From assembly GCA_964593865.1 (NCBI GenBank), contig CAZQKE010000089.1:1-64000 (forward strand): 64,000 nt of DNA, given 5' to 3'. The notes beneath the pieces are model-generated. The model did not search any database. It worked only from the letters and a program-made list of their open reading frames with translations, and was not told the DNA's origin. Source of the stretch: CAZQKE01 sp964593865. GTDB lineage: Bacteria; Chloroflexota; Anaerolineae; JAAYZQ01. This document shows, one piece after another, positions 40,732-48,987 of the stretch; within the stretch, counting starts at the first letter, position 1; each line of letters opens with the position of its first letter. The position numbers and the translations under genes are program-made.

Positions 40732-41208
40732 TTAGATGAATAGCTGAATGTCGGAATCCTGTGCTTCGGCGATAAAGGTTGCCGCGCCGACCGCGTCCTC
40801 TACTTCGTCAATCAGATCCTCCTTGTCAATTTCCATGACCTCCATGCTCATCTGGCAGGCCAAGAGTTTCACATCCAGATCAATGGCCATCTGGCGCAGT
40901 TCGGGCAGGGTAGTCACGTTTTGGGCCTTCATCATCTTTTTGAACATCCAGCGCCCCATGCCGCCAAAGTTCATCTTGCTGGGGCCGATGCCGTCAATGT
41001 CCTTCAGGAACATGCTCAACATGCGCCCGAAGAAACTTTTGCCCGTCCCCGTCTTCTTTTTGATGGCCTGCAGGCCCCAAAAGGTAAAGAACATGGTTGT
41101 TTCCATGTCCATTGCGGCAGCGGTGGTGGCGATGATAAAAGCACCCATCACCCGGTCCATGTCTCCGCTAAAGACGACGATGGAACATTTTTTCTTCTCC
41201 TCGCTCAT
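40732..41208 (-). CDS. DsrE/DsrF/DrsH-like protein (DrsE_2 type)
   Basis: 158 aa. It opens CSIVVFSGDMDRVMGAFIIA and ends in the family-typical VGAATFIAEAQDSDIQLFI. The conserved cysteine in KLLACQMSMEVM is the likely persulfide site. The region FFGRMLSMF..MNFGGMGRWMFKKMM is a hydrophobic, Met-rich surface characteristic of this subfamily. The GGAGG site lies 14 bp downstream of the regulator stop, so the two are co-transcribed. Confidence 0.92.
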   Translation of the reverse strand: MSEEKKKCSIVVFSGDMDRVMGAFIIATTAAAMDMETTMFFTFWGLQAIKKKTGTGKSFFGRMLSMFLKDIDGIGPSKMNFGGMGRWMFKKMMKAQNVTTLPELRQMAIDLDVKLLACQMSMEVMEIDKEDLIDEVEDAVGAATFIAEAQDSDIQLFI

Positions 41209-41222
41209 TCTTTCCTCCTTTG

Positions 41223-41978
41223 CTAGATTCTACTCATTTGGGCGATATGTTGCAGGCGGCTGAGCAGGTTCAGCCGTTCGCGTCCGATCTCCGCCAGGGT
41301 GTCTGCCACCCGCTGCAGCAAACGGGAGACGCGTCGGGGGTGGTCATCGGGCACGACGTGTACCGTCTCGGCGGCGGCGTGCAGGGCTTGTTCCGAAAGG
41401 CCCAGGTCGGTCGCCAAGCGGGAAAGACGGACTTGCCAGGCCGATCGGTCGGCGGATGGCGGTTGTGTGGTGAACTGGCAACAAGCGGCGATGGCAACTT
41501 GGTGCTCTTTGACGATGACCGCGGCACTGGCGCACAACAAACCGGCATGGCAAAAGTGGACTTTGGCATCCTGCGATTGTTTCCAGGAGATGGCACAGCG
41601 TCGTCGCCCCTCGGCGGTGGAGAGGATCAGGTCACAAAATTTGCCGGAGTTGCTGATTTCGGCCATGGGGGAGCCTTCCGGATCGGTGATGATCGCAGCA
41701 ACACCCAATGCCTCGGCGCAGATATTTTGAATGGCCTGGATGCAGGAGGGGGGCAATGCTTGATCGGAGGGGAGTGTCCCCGCTGCGGTGGGGTCGGTGG
41801 AAGGTTGGCCGCCGGTGCGCTGCCCCTGGAGCCAACGCTCAATTTCCCGGCGCGAAAACCGCCACTGACCGCCTACTTTGAAACCGTGTATCCGGCCGTC
41901 GTGCAACATGCGGTAGATGGTGATGCGGTCTACCTGCAGCAGGTCTTGCAGTTGTTTGGTTGTGAGTAGATCATCCAC
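41223..41978 (-). CDS. Transcription regulator: excisionase-type HTH plus PocR ligand-binding domain
   Basis: About 251 aa. The N-terminal HTH_17-type DNA-binding module (TTKQLQDLLQVDRITIYRML ... VGGQWRFSRREIERWL) is followed by a PocR domain (about 75-205) with the conserved cysteines in KFCDLIL, GRRRCAISW and HFCHAGLLC. That pattern may bind a metal, Fe-S cluster or small ligand. It is the first gene of the dsrE-tusA-dsrMK-like operon. Start is uncertain: GTG at 41978 or 41987, both very close to the predicted transcript start, so the mRNA may be nearly leaderless. An inverted repeat over the start suggests autoregulation. Confidence 0.85.
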   Translation of the reverse strand: MDDLLTTKQLQDLLQVDRITIYRMLHDGRIHGFKVGGQWRFSRREIERWLQGQRTGGQPSTDPTAAGTLPSDQALPPSCIQAIQNICAEALGVAAIITDPEGSPMAEISNSGKFCDLILSTAEGRRRCAISWKQSQDAKVHFCHAGLLCASAAVIVKEHQVAIAACCQFTTQPPSADRSAWQVRLSRLATDLGLSEQALHAAAETVHVVPDDHPRRVSRLLQRVADTLAEIGRERLNLLSRLQHIAQMSRI

Positions 41979-42012
41979 TGCCCACACCGGCTTTTCAAAG
42001 GTGTGGGCAGTG
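41976..42012. promoter_or_regulatory. Inverted repeat over the -10 box and start of the PocR-type regulator
   Basis: Perfect 13-bp arms CACTGCCCACACC ... GGTGTGGGCAGTG with an 11-bp spacer. The right arm overlaps the -10 hexamer and the left arm covers the first codons. It is a candidate operator for the regulator itself, or an RNA hairpin that hides the start. Confidence 0.6.
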
Positions 42013-42037
42013 TATCACAGAAGGGGGAGGTTGTCAA
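42009..42037 (-). promoter_or_regulatory. Promoter of the PocR-led operon
   Basis: TTGACA (42037-42032), a 17-bp spacer and TACACT (42014-42009) on the minus strand. Confidence 0.8.
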
Positions 42038-42094
42038 ATTTGTAATTGCATGTTGTAACAAGATATAACAGAAGATACAGAAGGAGGCGTTTTG

Positions 42095-43936
42095 TCATTC
42101 AACCGTCACGCTCTTGGCCAGGTTGCGCGGCTGGTCCACGTCCGCGCCGCGCTGCACGGCCACGTGATAGGCAAAGAGCTGCAAAGGGATGACGGTCAGT
42201 ACCGGTGTCAGCAGGGGCAAAGTAGGCGGCACATAGAGCACATGATCGGCTTTGCCGGGGATAAAATCATCGCCCTCCGTGGCGATGGCGATGACCGTTC
42301 CACCGCGGGCCTTGACCTGTTCCACCTGGCTGATCATCTTTTCGTACACCCGGTCGCGAACGGCGATGGCTACGGTCGGCATTTTCTCATCAATGAGGGC
42401 GATGGGACCGTGCTTCATTTCACCGGCAGGATAACCTTCGGCATGGATGTAGCTGATCTCCTTGAGTTTGAGCGCACCTTCCAGGGCAATGGGATAGTTG
42501 ATGCCCCGTCCCAGGTAGAGGAAATTCTCCGCCTTGTGGAAAAGGTGGGCCAGCGCGTCGTATTCTTTGTCGTTATCCAACACCCGACCGACCAGGTTGG
42601 GCAACGCCAGCAGCGAATCCAGCAGGGGAAGCATCTGTTCCGAGGAGATGAGGCCCCGCGCCTGCCCCAGGTACAGACCCAGGAGGTAAAGGTCCACCAG
42701 GGAGGTGGTAAAGGCTTTGGTGCTGGCCACGCCGATCTCCGGCCCGGCGTGCATGTAGATCACCCCATCGGCCAGGCGGGCGGCCTGGCTGCCGATGACG
42801 TTGACAATGGACCACAGTTTTGCCCCCTTGCGCCGCGCCTCCTCCATCGCCGCCAGGGTATCCACCGTCTCGCCGCTTTGGGTGATCGCCAACACCGCCG
42901 TTTGCCCATCTACCAAAGGGTCACGGTAGCGGAATTCGGAGCCGTAATCTACCTCAACGGGAATACGGGCCAGGTTTTCTATGAGGAACTTGCCCACCAG
43001 CCCGGCGTAGGCCGATGTGCCGCAGGCAACAATGGCGATCTTGGCGATGCGCCGGGCTTCTCGCTCGCTCAGGTTCAGGTCGTCCAGAACGACGCGGTTG
43101 GCGTCAAAGTCCACCCTCCCACTGATGGTATGGGAGATGGCCTCCGCTTGTTCATAGATCTCTTTCTGCATAAAGTGGCGGAACTCGCCTTTGGCCGCCG
43201 AGACCGGATCCCAGGGGATGGTGTGGGTTTGCTTTTGCCGAGAACGTCCGTCCAGGTCTGTGATGCGGACCCCTTTGGCGGTGACGACGGCCACTTCGCC
43301 GTTATCCAAGTAGACCATCCGCTGGGTGTGTTCCAAAATGGCGGGGATGTCGGAGGCAACGAACATCTCTCCTTGTCCCAAACCGATGGTTACGCCCCCG
43401 GCGTTGCCCAGACGGGCGGCTATCAGTTTATCCGGTTCGCGGCTGCTCATGACTACGATGGCGTGCGCTCCTTCGATGCGCTTCAGGGCCAGGCGGACCG
43501 CCGTTGCCAGGTCTGCACCTTGCTTCATGGCCTCTTCCACCAGGTGAACGATGGTTTCGGTGTCGGTTTCGGAGGAGAAGGTGTGCCCGGCAGCCTGCAG
43601 CTCACGGCGCAAGGTGCGATAGTTTTCCACGATCCCGTTCTGGATGAGGACGATCTCACCGCTGCAATCCAGATGGGGATGGGCATTGGTCTGAGAGGGA
43701 CGCCCGTGGGTGGCCCAACGGGTATGCCCGATGCCGATTGTCCCCTGCATCGGTTCGGCGTTCAACAATCTTTCCAGGTTGATCAGTTTGCCCACCTCGC
43801 GGCGGATCTGTATCCGACTTCCTTGTATGACGGCGATCCCCGCCGAATCGTAGCCCCGATACTCCAACCTCTTCAATCCTTCGAAAATGATGTCCGTCGC
43901 TTCCCGGCTGCCTACGTAGCCGACGATGCCGCACAT
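42095..43936 (-). CDS. glmS: Glutamine-fructose-6-phosphate aminotransferase (isomerizing)
   Basis: 613 aa. The nucleophile Cys2 opens the N-terminal glutamine amidotransferase domain (MCGIVGYVG, about 1-220). Two SIS sugar-isomerase domains follow (about 285-425 and 455-600) with ACGTSAYAG, ITQSGETVDTL and the C-terminal NLAKSVTVE. Makes glucosamine-6-phosphate for cell envelope and glycan synthesis. A GGGAGGAG site precedes the start. It is upstream of, and on the same strand as, the PocR operon but has its own gap and no shared function. Confidence 0.97.
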   Translation of the reverse strand: MCGIVGYVGSREATDIIFEGLKRLEYRGYDSAGIAVIQGSRIQIRREVGKLINLERLLNAEPMQGTIGIGHTRWATHGRPSQTNAHPHLDCSGEIVLIQNGIVENYRTLRRELQAAGHTFSSETDTETIVHLVEEAMKQGADLATAVRLALKRIEGAHAIVVMSSREPDKLIAARLGNAGGVTIGLGQGEMFVASDIPAILEHTQRMVYLDNGEVAVVTAKGVRITDLDGRSRQKQTHTIPWDPVSAAKGEFRHFMQKEIYEQAEAISHTISGRVDFDANRVVLDDLNLSEREARRIAKIAIVACGTSAYAGLVGKFLIENLARIPVEVDYGSEFRYRDPLVDGQTAVLAITQSGETVDTLAAMEEARRKGAKLWSIVNVIGSQAARLADGVIYMHAGPEIGVASTKAFTTSLVDLYLLGLYLGQARGLISSEQMLPLLDSLLALPNLVGRVLDNDKEYDALAHLFHKAENFLYLGRGINYPIALEGALKLKEISYIHAEGYPAGEMKHGPIALIDEKMPTVAIAVRDRVYEKMISQVEQVKARGGTVIAIATEGDDFIPGKADHVLYVPPTLPLLTPVLTVIPLQLFAYHVAVQRGADVDQPRNLAKSVTVE

Positions 43937-44032
43937 AGTCGCTCCTCCCGTGCTGCAATCGCAGAATGCTTTTGCAAAATTGCGGCTTGATGGCCGCGAT
44001 GGGTTTGGGGCCGAATCCTCCGGAAACAGGTC

Positions 44033-45367
44033 CTAAACAACCTTGACGGTCACTTCATAGATCTCAACGCCGCCGTCCAGGCGGATGATCTTGAGTCGGT
44101 AGGTGGTCGTTGCGGTGGGACAGACTTGGCGAGAGCCGTGACCGACGACCCCTTCACCGTCCAAGTAGACCTCTCGGACATTTTCTACGTCCCAGCGCAA
44201 CCAGGTGCACCCTCCCGCAGGGATGGTGGTGGCATCGGCCCGAAAGTCGACAACCGGTGCATTGGCCGGTGGGGACGTGGGCTTGGGGGTAGGCGTCGGC
44301 GGGGCGGATTGGGCGCAGCTCAGATCGTCAACATAGATGACGCCGCTTCCGCTGAAGCTATCGGGCACATCATCCAATACCAGGGCGCGGAAGTCAATAG
44401 GATAGTCCACGACGCCGTTGGAAGGGCCGTCAATGTGCCCCACCGGCCAGGGGGCGGTGGGATCAATCCAGGCATCCATCTGTTGCCAGCCGGTGTGTTT
44501 GACCTGCCCAAAGGTGAACTGCCAGGTTTCCCCTTGGGCGTCCTTGATCCAAGCGTTCAGGTAATGCTTACGCCCGTCGCCGTATACCCACATGCTGAGG
44601 CGGTTGGGCCGTCCACCCAGGGGAAAGGTGTGCAAAAAGACGACGAAATCGTTGCCGCCGGTGGGGAAGTTGTAGGCCAACTTTCCCGCATAAGAGCCGC
44701 TGTGGACCTGCTCGGTGGTCTGACTAAATGTGCCGTTGGGTTGATCGCCCCTGCGCCACCTGCCGAACTCCTCAAATCCCGTGATGGGGCCGGGCGCAGC
44801 AGGTCGGCCCTTTGCACCGGAGGGTGTCTTGGTCGCCGTCGGTGGGCGAGGGGACGGCACGGTGGGCGGTGGGGCGGTGGGCGAGGCGGCGGGCGGCGTT
44901 TTGATGCTGATGGGTGTCCAGGTGAGCGTGGGAGGCGGACCGACGGCCCCCGTAGGCACCCAGGTGGGAGTCGGTTCGGCGGTTTCTACAACGGTGATGT
45001 TGACCACAGCAGGGGCACCGGCAACCCCCGCCGTGTTGTATGCCACGGCCATCACCGCGTGGGATCCGGGTTGTTCTGCACGCCAGGGCTGGCGCACTTC
45101 AAAAGGGACGTTGGCCGCCGGGGAGGGGTTCTCAAACGCACCCAGCAGAACTCCGTCCACCCCGACTTCGACCTTGGCGACACCCTGACCGTCGGTCGCG
45201 GCGACGACGATGGCGATCTCCGTCCCCTGCGGGACCTGTTGTCCGGCCGTCGGCTCGGCGATGATGACGACCGGCGCGGTTGCCTGCCCGGCCTGCTGAC
45301 GACCGCAGGAGACCAGGAGTATTGCCGCCAAGAACCACACCATCCCGAACCGTCTGTGCAGAAACAT
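44033..45367 (-). CDS. Secreted lipoprotein with Ig-like and carbohydrate-binding-like domains
   Basis: 444 aa. Lipobox AILLVSC-G (Cys about 21). Residues 30-125 look like an Ig-like domain (ITITEPTAGQQVPQ-type opening). A Pro/Thr-rich linker (about 130-200) precedes a jelly-roll-like module (TTEQVHSGSYAGKLAYNFPT, then NRLSMWVYGDG, then VIYVDDLSC). A second P/T linker leads to a C-terminal beta domain (FRADATTIPAGGCTWLRWDV). The architecture fits a surface glycan-binding or adhesion protein. A GGAGGAGGT site precedes the ATG. Confidence 0.75.
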   Translation of the reverse strand: MFLHRRFGMVWFLAAILLVSCGRQQAGQATAPVVIIAEPTAGQQVPQGTEIAIVVAATDGQGVAKVEVGVDGVLLGAFENPSPAANVPFEVRQPWRAEQPGSHAVMAVAYNTAGVAGAPAVVNITVVETAEPTPTWVPTGAVGPPPTLTWTPISIKTPPAASPTAPPPTVPSPRPPTATKTPSGAKGRPAAPGPITGFEEFGRWRRGDQPNGTFSQTTEQVHSGSYAGKLAYNFPTGGNDFVVFLHTFPLGGRPNRLSMWVYGDGRKHYLNAWIKDAQGETWQFTFGQVKHTGWQQMDAWIDPTAPWPVGHIDGPSNGVVDYPIDFRALVLDDVPDSFSGSGVIYVDDLSCAQSAPPTPTPKPTSPPANAPVVDFRADATTIPAGGCTWLRWDVENVREVYLDGEGVVGHGSRQVCPTATTTYRLKIIRLDGGVEIYEVTVKVV

Positions 45368-45399
45368 CGGTGCACCTCCTCCACAATTCGGACCCTGGC

Positions 45400-45428
45400 A
45401 TTGTACACGGAAATAGGCACGTGGGCAA
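45400..45428 (-). promoter_or_regulatory. Promoter of the Ig-like lipoprotein gene
   Basis: TTGCCC (45428-45423), a 17-bp spacer and TACAAT (45405-45400) on the minus strand. Confidence 0.7.
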
Positions 45429-45473
45429 ATCTCCGAAGGGCAGGTTGTTCATCCCCCGCCCACACCTTGCGAA

Positions 45474-45504
45474 TTGACACCGCCCCCCCGATCTGTGGTA
45501 TAAT
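45474..45504 (+). promoter_or_regulatory. Promoter of hypB, with a 19-bp spacer
   Basis: Consensus TTGACA (45474-45479) and TATAAT (45499-45504) are separated by 19 bp including a C-run. The unusual spacing should weaken basal activity. Confidence 0.65.
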
Positions 45505-45532
45505 CACCCCACGCAACCAGGAGGAAAGGATC

Positions 45533-46180
45533 ATGCCGACCGAAATACCCGTCGTGGAAAAGATTTTGAGCGCGAACGACCGCATCGCAGCCGAAAACCG
45601 CCAACTATTGGATGCACACGGCGTCGTTGCTTGGAACGTCATGGCTTCCCCCGGCGCAGGCAAAACCAGCTTGATTTTGCGGACCATCGAGGCCTTGCGC
45701 GACCGGGTGCGCATCGGCGTCATTGAAGGCGATCTGGCCGGCCGCGTAGACGCCGACAAGGTGGCCGCTGCCGGTGCCCCGGTGGTCCAGATCAACACCG
45801 GCGGCGGCTGCCATTTGGACGCTCCCCAGGTGCAGAGCGCACTGGCACGGCTCCCCCTGGAGGAGATTGATCTGCTGTTTATTGAAAATGTGGGCAACCT
45901 GGTTTGTCCCAGCGGTTGGGATCTAGGCGAGCATTACAAAATGATGATCGCCCATGTGCCGGAAGGCCACGATAAGCCGATCAAGTATCCCAACATGTTC
46001 GTCGTGGTAGACGCTTTTGTGCTCAACAAGATTGATCTGATCCCCTATTTGGATTTTGACACCGACGCCTTTCGCCGGGCGGTCCGCGCCCTCAACGCAA
46101 AGGCTCCTCTTTTTGAGCTTTCGTGCAAGACGGGGGAAGGGGTGGATGCTTGGGTGGAATGGCTCCGCTCTCATCGTTGA
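45533..46180 (+). CDS. hypB: Hydrogenase nickel incorporation GTPase HypB
   Basis: 215-aa SIMIBI GTPase with P-loop SPGAGKT, switch motif EGDLAGRVDA, the metal-site segment TGGGCHLDA (Cys-His) and the specificity motif NKIDLIPY. HypB delivers Ni to [NiFe] hydrogenase with HypA. There is no His-rich N-terminal tail. No hypA, hydrogenase or urease gene is nearby, so it is an orphan here. A strong GGAGGAAAGG ribosome site precedes the ATG and a strong terminator follows. Confidence 0.94.
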   Translation: MPTEIPVVEKILSANDRIAAENRQLLDAHGVVAWNVMASPGAGKTSLILRTIEALRDRVRIGVIEGDLAGRVDADKVAAAGAPVVQINTGGGCHLDAPQVQSALARLPLEEIDLLFIENVGNLVCPSGWDLGEHYKMMIAHVPEGHDKPIKYPNMFVVVDAFVLNKIDLIPYLDFDTDAFRRAVRALNAKAPLFELSCKTGEGVDAWVEWLRSHR

Positions 46181-46194
46181 GGTTGTGAGGATAC

Positions 46195-46224
46195 AAAGAA
46201 GCGGCCCGCAAGGGCCGCTTCTTT
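46195..46224. terminator. Bidirectional terminator between hypB and tRNA-Tyr
   Basis: AAAGAAGCGGCCC-GCAA-GGGCCGCTTCTTT: a 13-bp perfect stem with a GCAA tetraloop, flanked by A and T runs that work in both directions. It ends hypB on the plus strand and directly abuts the CCA end of tRNA-Tyr on the minus strand. Confidence 0.92.
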
Positions 46225-46308
46225 GGTGGGCAGGGAAGGATTCGAACCTCCGAAGGCTGAGCCAGCGAATTTACAGTCCGCCCCCTTTGGCCACTTGGGT
46301 ACCTGCCC
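46224..46308 (-). tRNA. tRNA-Tyr (GTA)
   Basis: 85 nt with encoded CCA. The acceptor stem GGGCAGG pairs with CCTGCCC, the anticodon loop CTGTAAA carries GTA, a long class II variable arm follows, and the T-loop is GGTTCGAATCC. The encoded CCA contrasts with the four tRNAs at 48583-48987, where CCA is not encoded. Confidence 0.95.
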
Positions 46309-46322
46309 GTAAAGCGAGGCCC

Positions 46323-46350
46323 ATTATACCCAAATCGCCGGATTTGTCAA
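46323..46350 (-). promoter_or_regulatory. Promoter of tRNA-Tyr
   Basis: TTGACA (46350-46345), a 16-bp spacer and TATAAT (46328-46323): fully consensus hexamers, 15 bp before the tRNA 5' end. Confidence 0.85.
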
Positions 46351-46452
46351 CCTCGGACCGTTGTTTTGCCGGGGCAGGGGAAGTGCATCTATTTTTCACC
46401 AATGCAAAGCCGGGGCGAGTTCCCCCGCCCCGGCGTCACAATAACCCGGCCG

Positions 46453-48219
46453 TCAGCCCCCCAGCCGCGCGTATTCTTCATCGATCAACCGTTCGTCCAG
46501 CTTCTTGAAGAGAGGTGCGGGCTTGCGCAACGCCTGCCCCGGCGGGAGTCGGCTCGGCTGCCAACGCCCTACCGCGCCACCGTGGTCATAGGTCAATGCC
46601 CGGTGACTGCGGGTTTCTTCCCGGTATTCAACCACCTGCTGCGTTCCGAACAGCCGCCCTTCGTAACCCAAGTACTCGTGCAACCGCTGGGCCGTATGGG
46701 GCAGGATGGGCGACAGGATCGTTTTCAGGTTGTCCACCACCTGCAAGATGACATAGACCGTCGTCGCCGCCGCGGCTCGGTCTTCCTTGATCTGGAACCA
46801 CGGGGCCTTGCGGTCCAGATAAACGTTAGCCTCCCGCGCCAGGGCCATTGCTTCCCCCAGGGCCGCCCGGAACTTGCAGGCGTTGTAAAGCGCACCCACC
46901 GTCTCAAAGCCTGCTTCCACCTGGGCCAGCAGTGCCCGGTCGGCTTCGTCCAACTCGCCCGGTTGGGGAACGCGCCCTGCGAACCGCTTGTAGGCAAAAC
47001 TGAGCATCCGGTTGGCCAGGTTGCCCCAGGTGGCGACCAGCTCATTGTTGTTCCGCTCAACAAAGTCCTCCCAGGCGAATTCGGTATCGCGGGTTTCGGG
47101 GGCTACGGCGGTCAGATAAAAGCGCAAAGGGTCGGGGTCGTACCTGCTCAGGAAATAGGGTACGTCCACCGCTGCACCCCGGCTCTTGCTGAACTTGCCT
47201 CCGCGGAAGTTGAGGTACTCGTTGGCAGGCACGTCGTAGGGCAGGTTCAGGCGGGCATCGGGATCGTCGTGATACAGCCGCCCCACGGCCAGCAGCTCCC
47301 CCGGCCAGATGACGGTATGGAAGGGGATGTTATCCTTGCCGATGAAATAATAGGTTCGCGCTTCCGGGTCGTACCACCATGCCTTCCAAGCGTCGGGTGT
47401 GCCTCGGTTCTTGGCCCATTCAATGCTGGCCGAAAGGTAGCCGATGACTGCCTCGAACCAGACGTAGAGCCGCTTGCCCTCATAGCCCGGCAGGGGAATG
47501 GGGATGCCCCAATCAATGTCGCGGGTGATGGGCCGCCCTCGCAGGTCCCGGACATAGTTGCGGGCAAAGTTGATGACGTTGGGCCGCCAGTGCTCCTTGT
47601 CGTGGGCCAGATAGTCACGGAGCCGATCGCCCAGTTTCGCCAGGTCAAGGAAGTAATGCTCCGTCTCGCGGACTTCCAGATTGGTATCGCCGCTGGCCTT
47701 GCTGCGGGGATTGATCAGCTCGGTTGGTTCCAGCAGCTTGCCGCAATGGTCGCACTGGTCGCCCCGCGCGTCGGGGTAGCCGCAGTAGGGGCATTCGCCT
47801 TCCACATAGCGGTCGGGCAGGAAGCGGCCTTCCTTGGGGCTGTAGAGTTGTTGCTGTACCTCTTTGTAGAGATAACCGTTCTCCAAAATCTTGAGAAAGA
47901 TGTCCTGGGCAACGCGGTAATGGTTTTCCGTGTCGGTGTGGGTGAACAGGTCAAAGGTCAGGCCGATCTGTTGGTAGGTTTCCAAAAAGGTTTCGTGGTA
48001 GCGTTCAAAAATCTCGCGGGGCGAGACACCTTCTGCGTCGGCGCGGACGGTGATGGGCGTGCCGTGGGTGTCGGAACCGGAGACCATCAGCACATCGTTG
48101 CCCACCAGACGGTGATAGCGGGCGAAAATATCGGGTGGCAGGTAGGCCCCCGCCAGGTGGCCCAGGTGCTGGTAGCCGTTGGCGTAGGGCCAGGCAACGG
48201 CGACAAGAATCTTGGTCAT
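46453..48219 (-). CDS. metG: Methionyl-tRNA synthetase
   Basis: 588-aa class I synthetase. HIGH-equivalent HLGH lies in the first 25 residues and the KMSKS loop is KFSKS. A zinc knuckle with four cysteines (CPYC ... CDHC, about 140-160) sits in the connective peptide, followed by the anticodon-binding alpha-helical domain. There is no C-terminal EMAP/tRNA-binding domain. The ATG at 48219 has a GGAGGAA site located only a few bases after a terminator hairpin, so expression depends on read-through (see the leader entries). Confidence 0.96.
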   Translation of the reverse strand: MTKILVAVAWPYANGYQHLGHLAGAYLPPDIFARYHRLVGNDVLMVSGSDTHGTPITVRADAEGVSPREIFERYHETFLETYQQIGLTFDLFTHTDTENHYRVAQDIFLKILENGYLYKEVQQQLYSPKEGRFLPDRYVEGECPYCGYPDARGDQCDHCGKLLEPTELINPRSKASGDTNLEVRETEHYFLDLAKLGDRLRDYLAHDKEHWRPNVINFARNYVRDLRGRPITRDIDWGIPIPLPGYEGKRLYVWFEAVIGYLSASIEWAKNRGTPDAWKAWWYDPEARTYYFIGKDNIPFHTVIWPGELLAVGRLYHDDPDARLNLPYDVPANEYLNFRGGKFSKSRGAAVDVPYFLSRYDPDPLRFYLTAVAPETRDTEFAWEDFVERNNNELVATWGNLANRMLSFAYKRFAGRVPQPGELDEADRALLAQVEAGFETVGALYNACKFRAALGEAMALAREANVYLDRKAPWFQIKEDRAAAATTVYVILQVVDNLKTILSPILPHTAQRLHEYLGYEGRLFGTQQVVEYREETRSHRALTYDHGGAVGRWQPSRLPPGQALRKPAPLFKKLDERLIDEEYARLGG

Positions 48220-48235
48220 GAATTCCTCCTCTACC

Positions 48236-48268
48236 AAAAAACTGAGCGAGGGAGTCCCCTCGCTCAGT
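48236..48268 (-). terminator. Attenuator terminator in front of metG
   Basis: On the minus strand ACTGAGCGAGGG-GACT-CCCTCGCTCAGT (12-bp perfect stem) is followed by TTTTT and then immediately by the metG ribosome site. It lies inside the leader, downstream of the metG promoter, so it must be bypassed for metG expression. Confidence 0.85.
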
Positions 48269-48303
48269 TCGTTCGTGGCGTTCTTTACCGCACAGACAAC
48301 GGC

Positions 48304-48312
48304 AAGGGACTC
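48304..48312 (-). promoter_or_regulatory. Candidate antiterminator strand in the metG leader
   Basis: GAGTCCCTT (reading 48312 to 48304 on the minus strand) is complementary over 9 bases (one G-U) to AGGGGACTC in the terminator stem-loop. Pairing would destroy the terminator. The strand overlaps the stop codon of the leader peptide. Confidence 0.55.
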
Positions 48313-48418
48313 AGCGGGGATGCATCTTGATCGTCGGGGGGCACGCCCCCATGATGCCCGTGGCCGTTGAAACCTGGCGGATGATATGCGGTTGTGAGAT
48401 ATGAGTACCCGCAAACAT
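48311..48418 (-). CDS. Putative 35-aa leader peptide of metG
   Basis: Short reading frame in the metG leader with a GAGGG ribosome site 5 nt before its ATG. It encodes Met at positions 1, 23 and 32 and ends ...TIKMHPR. Its stop codon overlaps the candidate antiterminator strand. The geometry fits ribosome-mediated attenuation: stalling at Met23 would leave the antiterminator strand free, while normal termination would cover it. It lacks a run of consecutive Met codons, so this remains a hypothesis. Confidence 0.55.
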   Translation of the reverse strand: MFAGTHISQPHIIRQVSTATGIMGACPPTIKMHPR

Positions 48419-48437
48419 AACTTCCCTCACCGTTGTC

Positions 48438-48466
48438 ATTCTACCACAAGTCGTTGAAAAAGGCAA
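48438..48466 (-). promoter_or_regulatory. Promoter of metG
   Basis: TTGCCT (48466-48461), a 17-bp spacer and TAGAAT (48443-48438) on the minus strand, giving a leader of about 210 nt before the metG ATG. Confidence 0.75.
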
Positions 48467-48540
48467 ACAGGTTCTGATCCTTTCGTTTCTCATTTCTCAA
48501 GGGCATGGGTGAGCGGGGTGAGCAAACGCCACCTCCCGGT

Positions 48541-48569
48541 TTGACAAAAAAAGCGGTTTGCGTTAAAAT
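48541..48569 (+). promoter_or_regulatory. Promoter of the tRNA-Phe-Gly-Cys-Leu cluster
   Basis: TTGACA (48541-48546), a 17-bp spacer and TAAAAT (48564-48569), 13 bp before tRNA-Phe. Confidence 0.82.
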
Positions 48570-48582
48570 GCAAGCCAAAGAT

Positions 48583-48655
48583 GCCGCGGTAGCTCAGTTG
48601 GTAGAGCATTTGACTGAAAATCAAAGGGTCCCCAGTTCGAATCTGGGCTGCGGCA
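48583..48655 (+). tRNA. tRNA-Phe (GAA)
   Basis: 73 nt. GCCGCGG pairs with CTGCGGC, the anticodon loop CTGAAAA carries GAA, T-loop GTTCGAATC. CCA is not encoded. Confidence 0.95.
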
Positions 48656-48678
48656 CTCAAATTCAAAAGTTTGTCTTT

Positions 48679-48750
48679 GCGGGCGTGGCTCAGCGGTAGA
48701 GCATCTCCTTGCCAAGGAGAGGGTCGTGGGTTCGAATCCCATCGCCCGCT
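48679..48750 (+). tRNA. tRNA-Gly (GCC)
   Basis: 72 nt. GCGGGCG pairs with CGCCCGC, the anticodon loop TTGCCAA carries GCC, T-loop GTTCGAATC. CCA is not encoded. Confidence 0.95.
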
Positions 48751-48775
48751 CTCGGTTTATTTAGGCAGCGGATCG

Positions 48776-48846
48776 GGCGACGTAGCCAAGTGGCAAGGCA
48801 GCGGTCTGCAAAACCGCGATCACGGGTTCAAATCCCGTCGTCGCCT
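48776..48846 (+). tRNA. tRNA-Cys (GCA)
   Basis: 71 nt. GGCGACG pairs with CGTCGCC, the anticodon loop CTGCAAA carries GCA, T-loop GTTCAAATC. CCA is not encoded. Confidence 0.93.
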
Positions 48847-48903
48847 CTGAGGGCAAACGGGCTGGTAGTCTCGGTGGGGGCTATCAGCCGTTTGTGATTA
48901 GGC

Positions 48904-48987
48904 GGGGCGGTGGCGGAATGGCAGACGCTGCGGACTTAAAATCCGCTGGAGGAATACTCCGTATGGGTTCGAATCCCATCCGCCCTA
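48904..48987 (+). tRNA. tRNA-Leu (TAA)
   Basis: 84-nt class II tRNA. GGGGCGG pairs with CCGCCCT, the anticodon loop CTTAAAA carries TAA, with a long variable arm. CCA is not encoded. The following 260 bp to the next gene show no clear terminator. Confidence 0.93.

Noticed and set aside
42092..43990. Long plus-strand open frame opposite glmS
   Set aside because: Antisense shadow of a clear glmS gene with all catalytic motifs.
48220..48440. T-box riboswitch before metG
   Set aside because: The leader lacks the UGGNACC T-box bulge and other conserved T-box elements; the leader-peptide attenuation model explains more of the bases.
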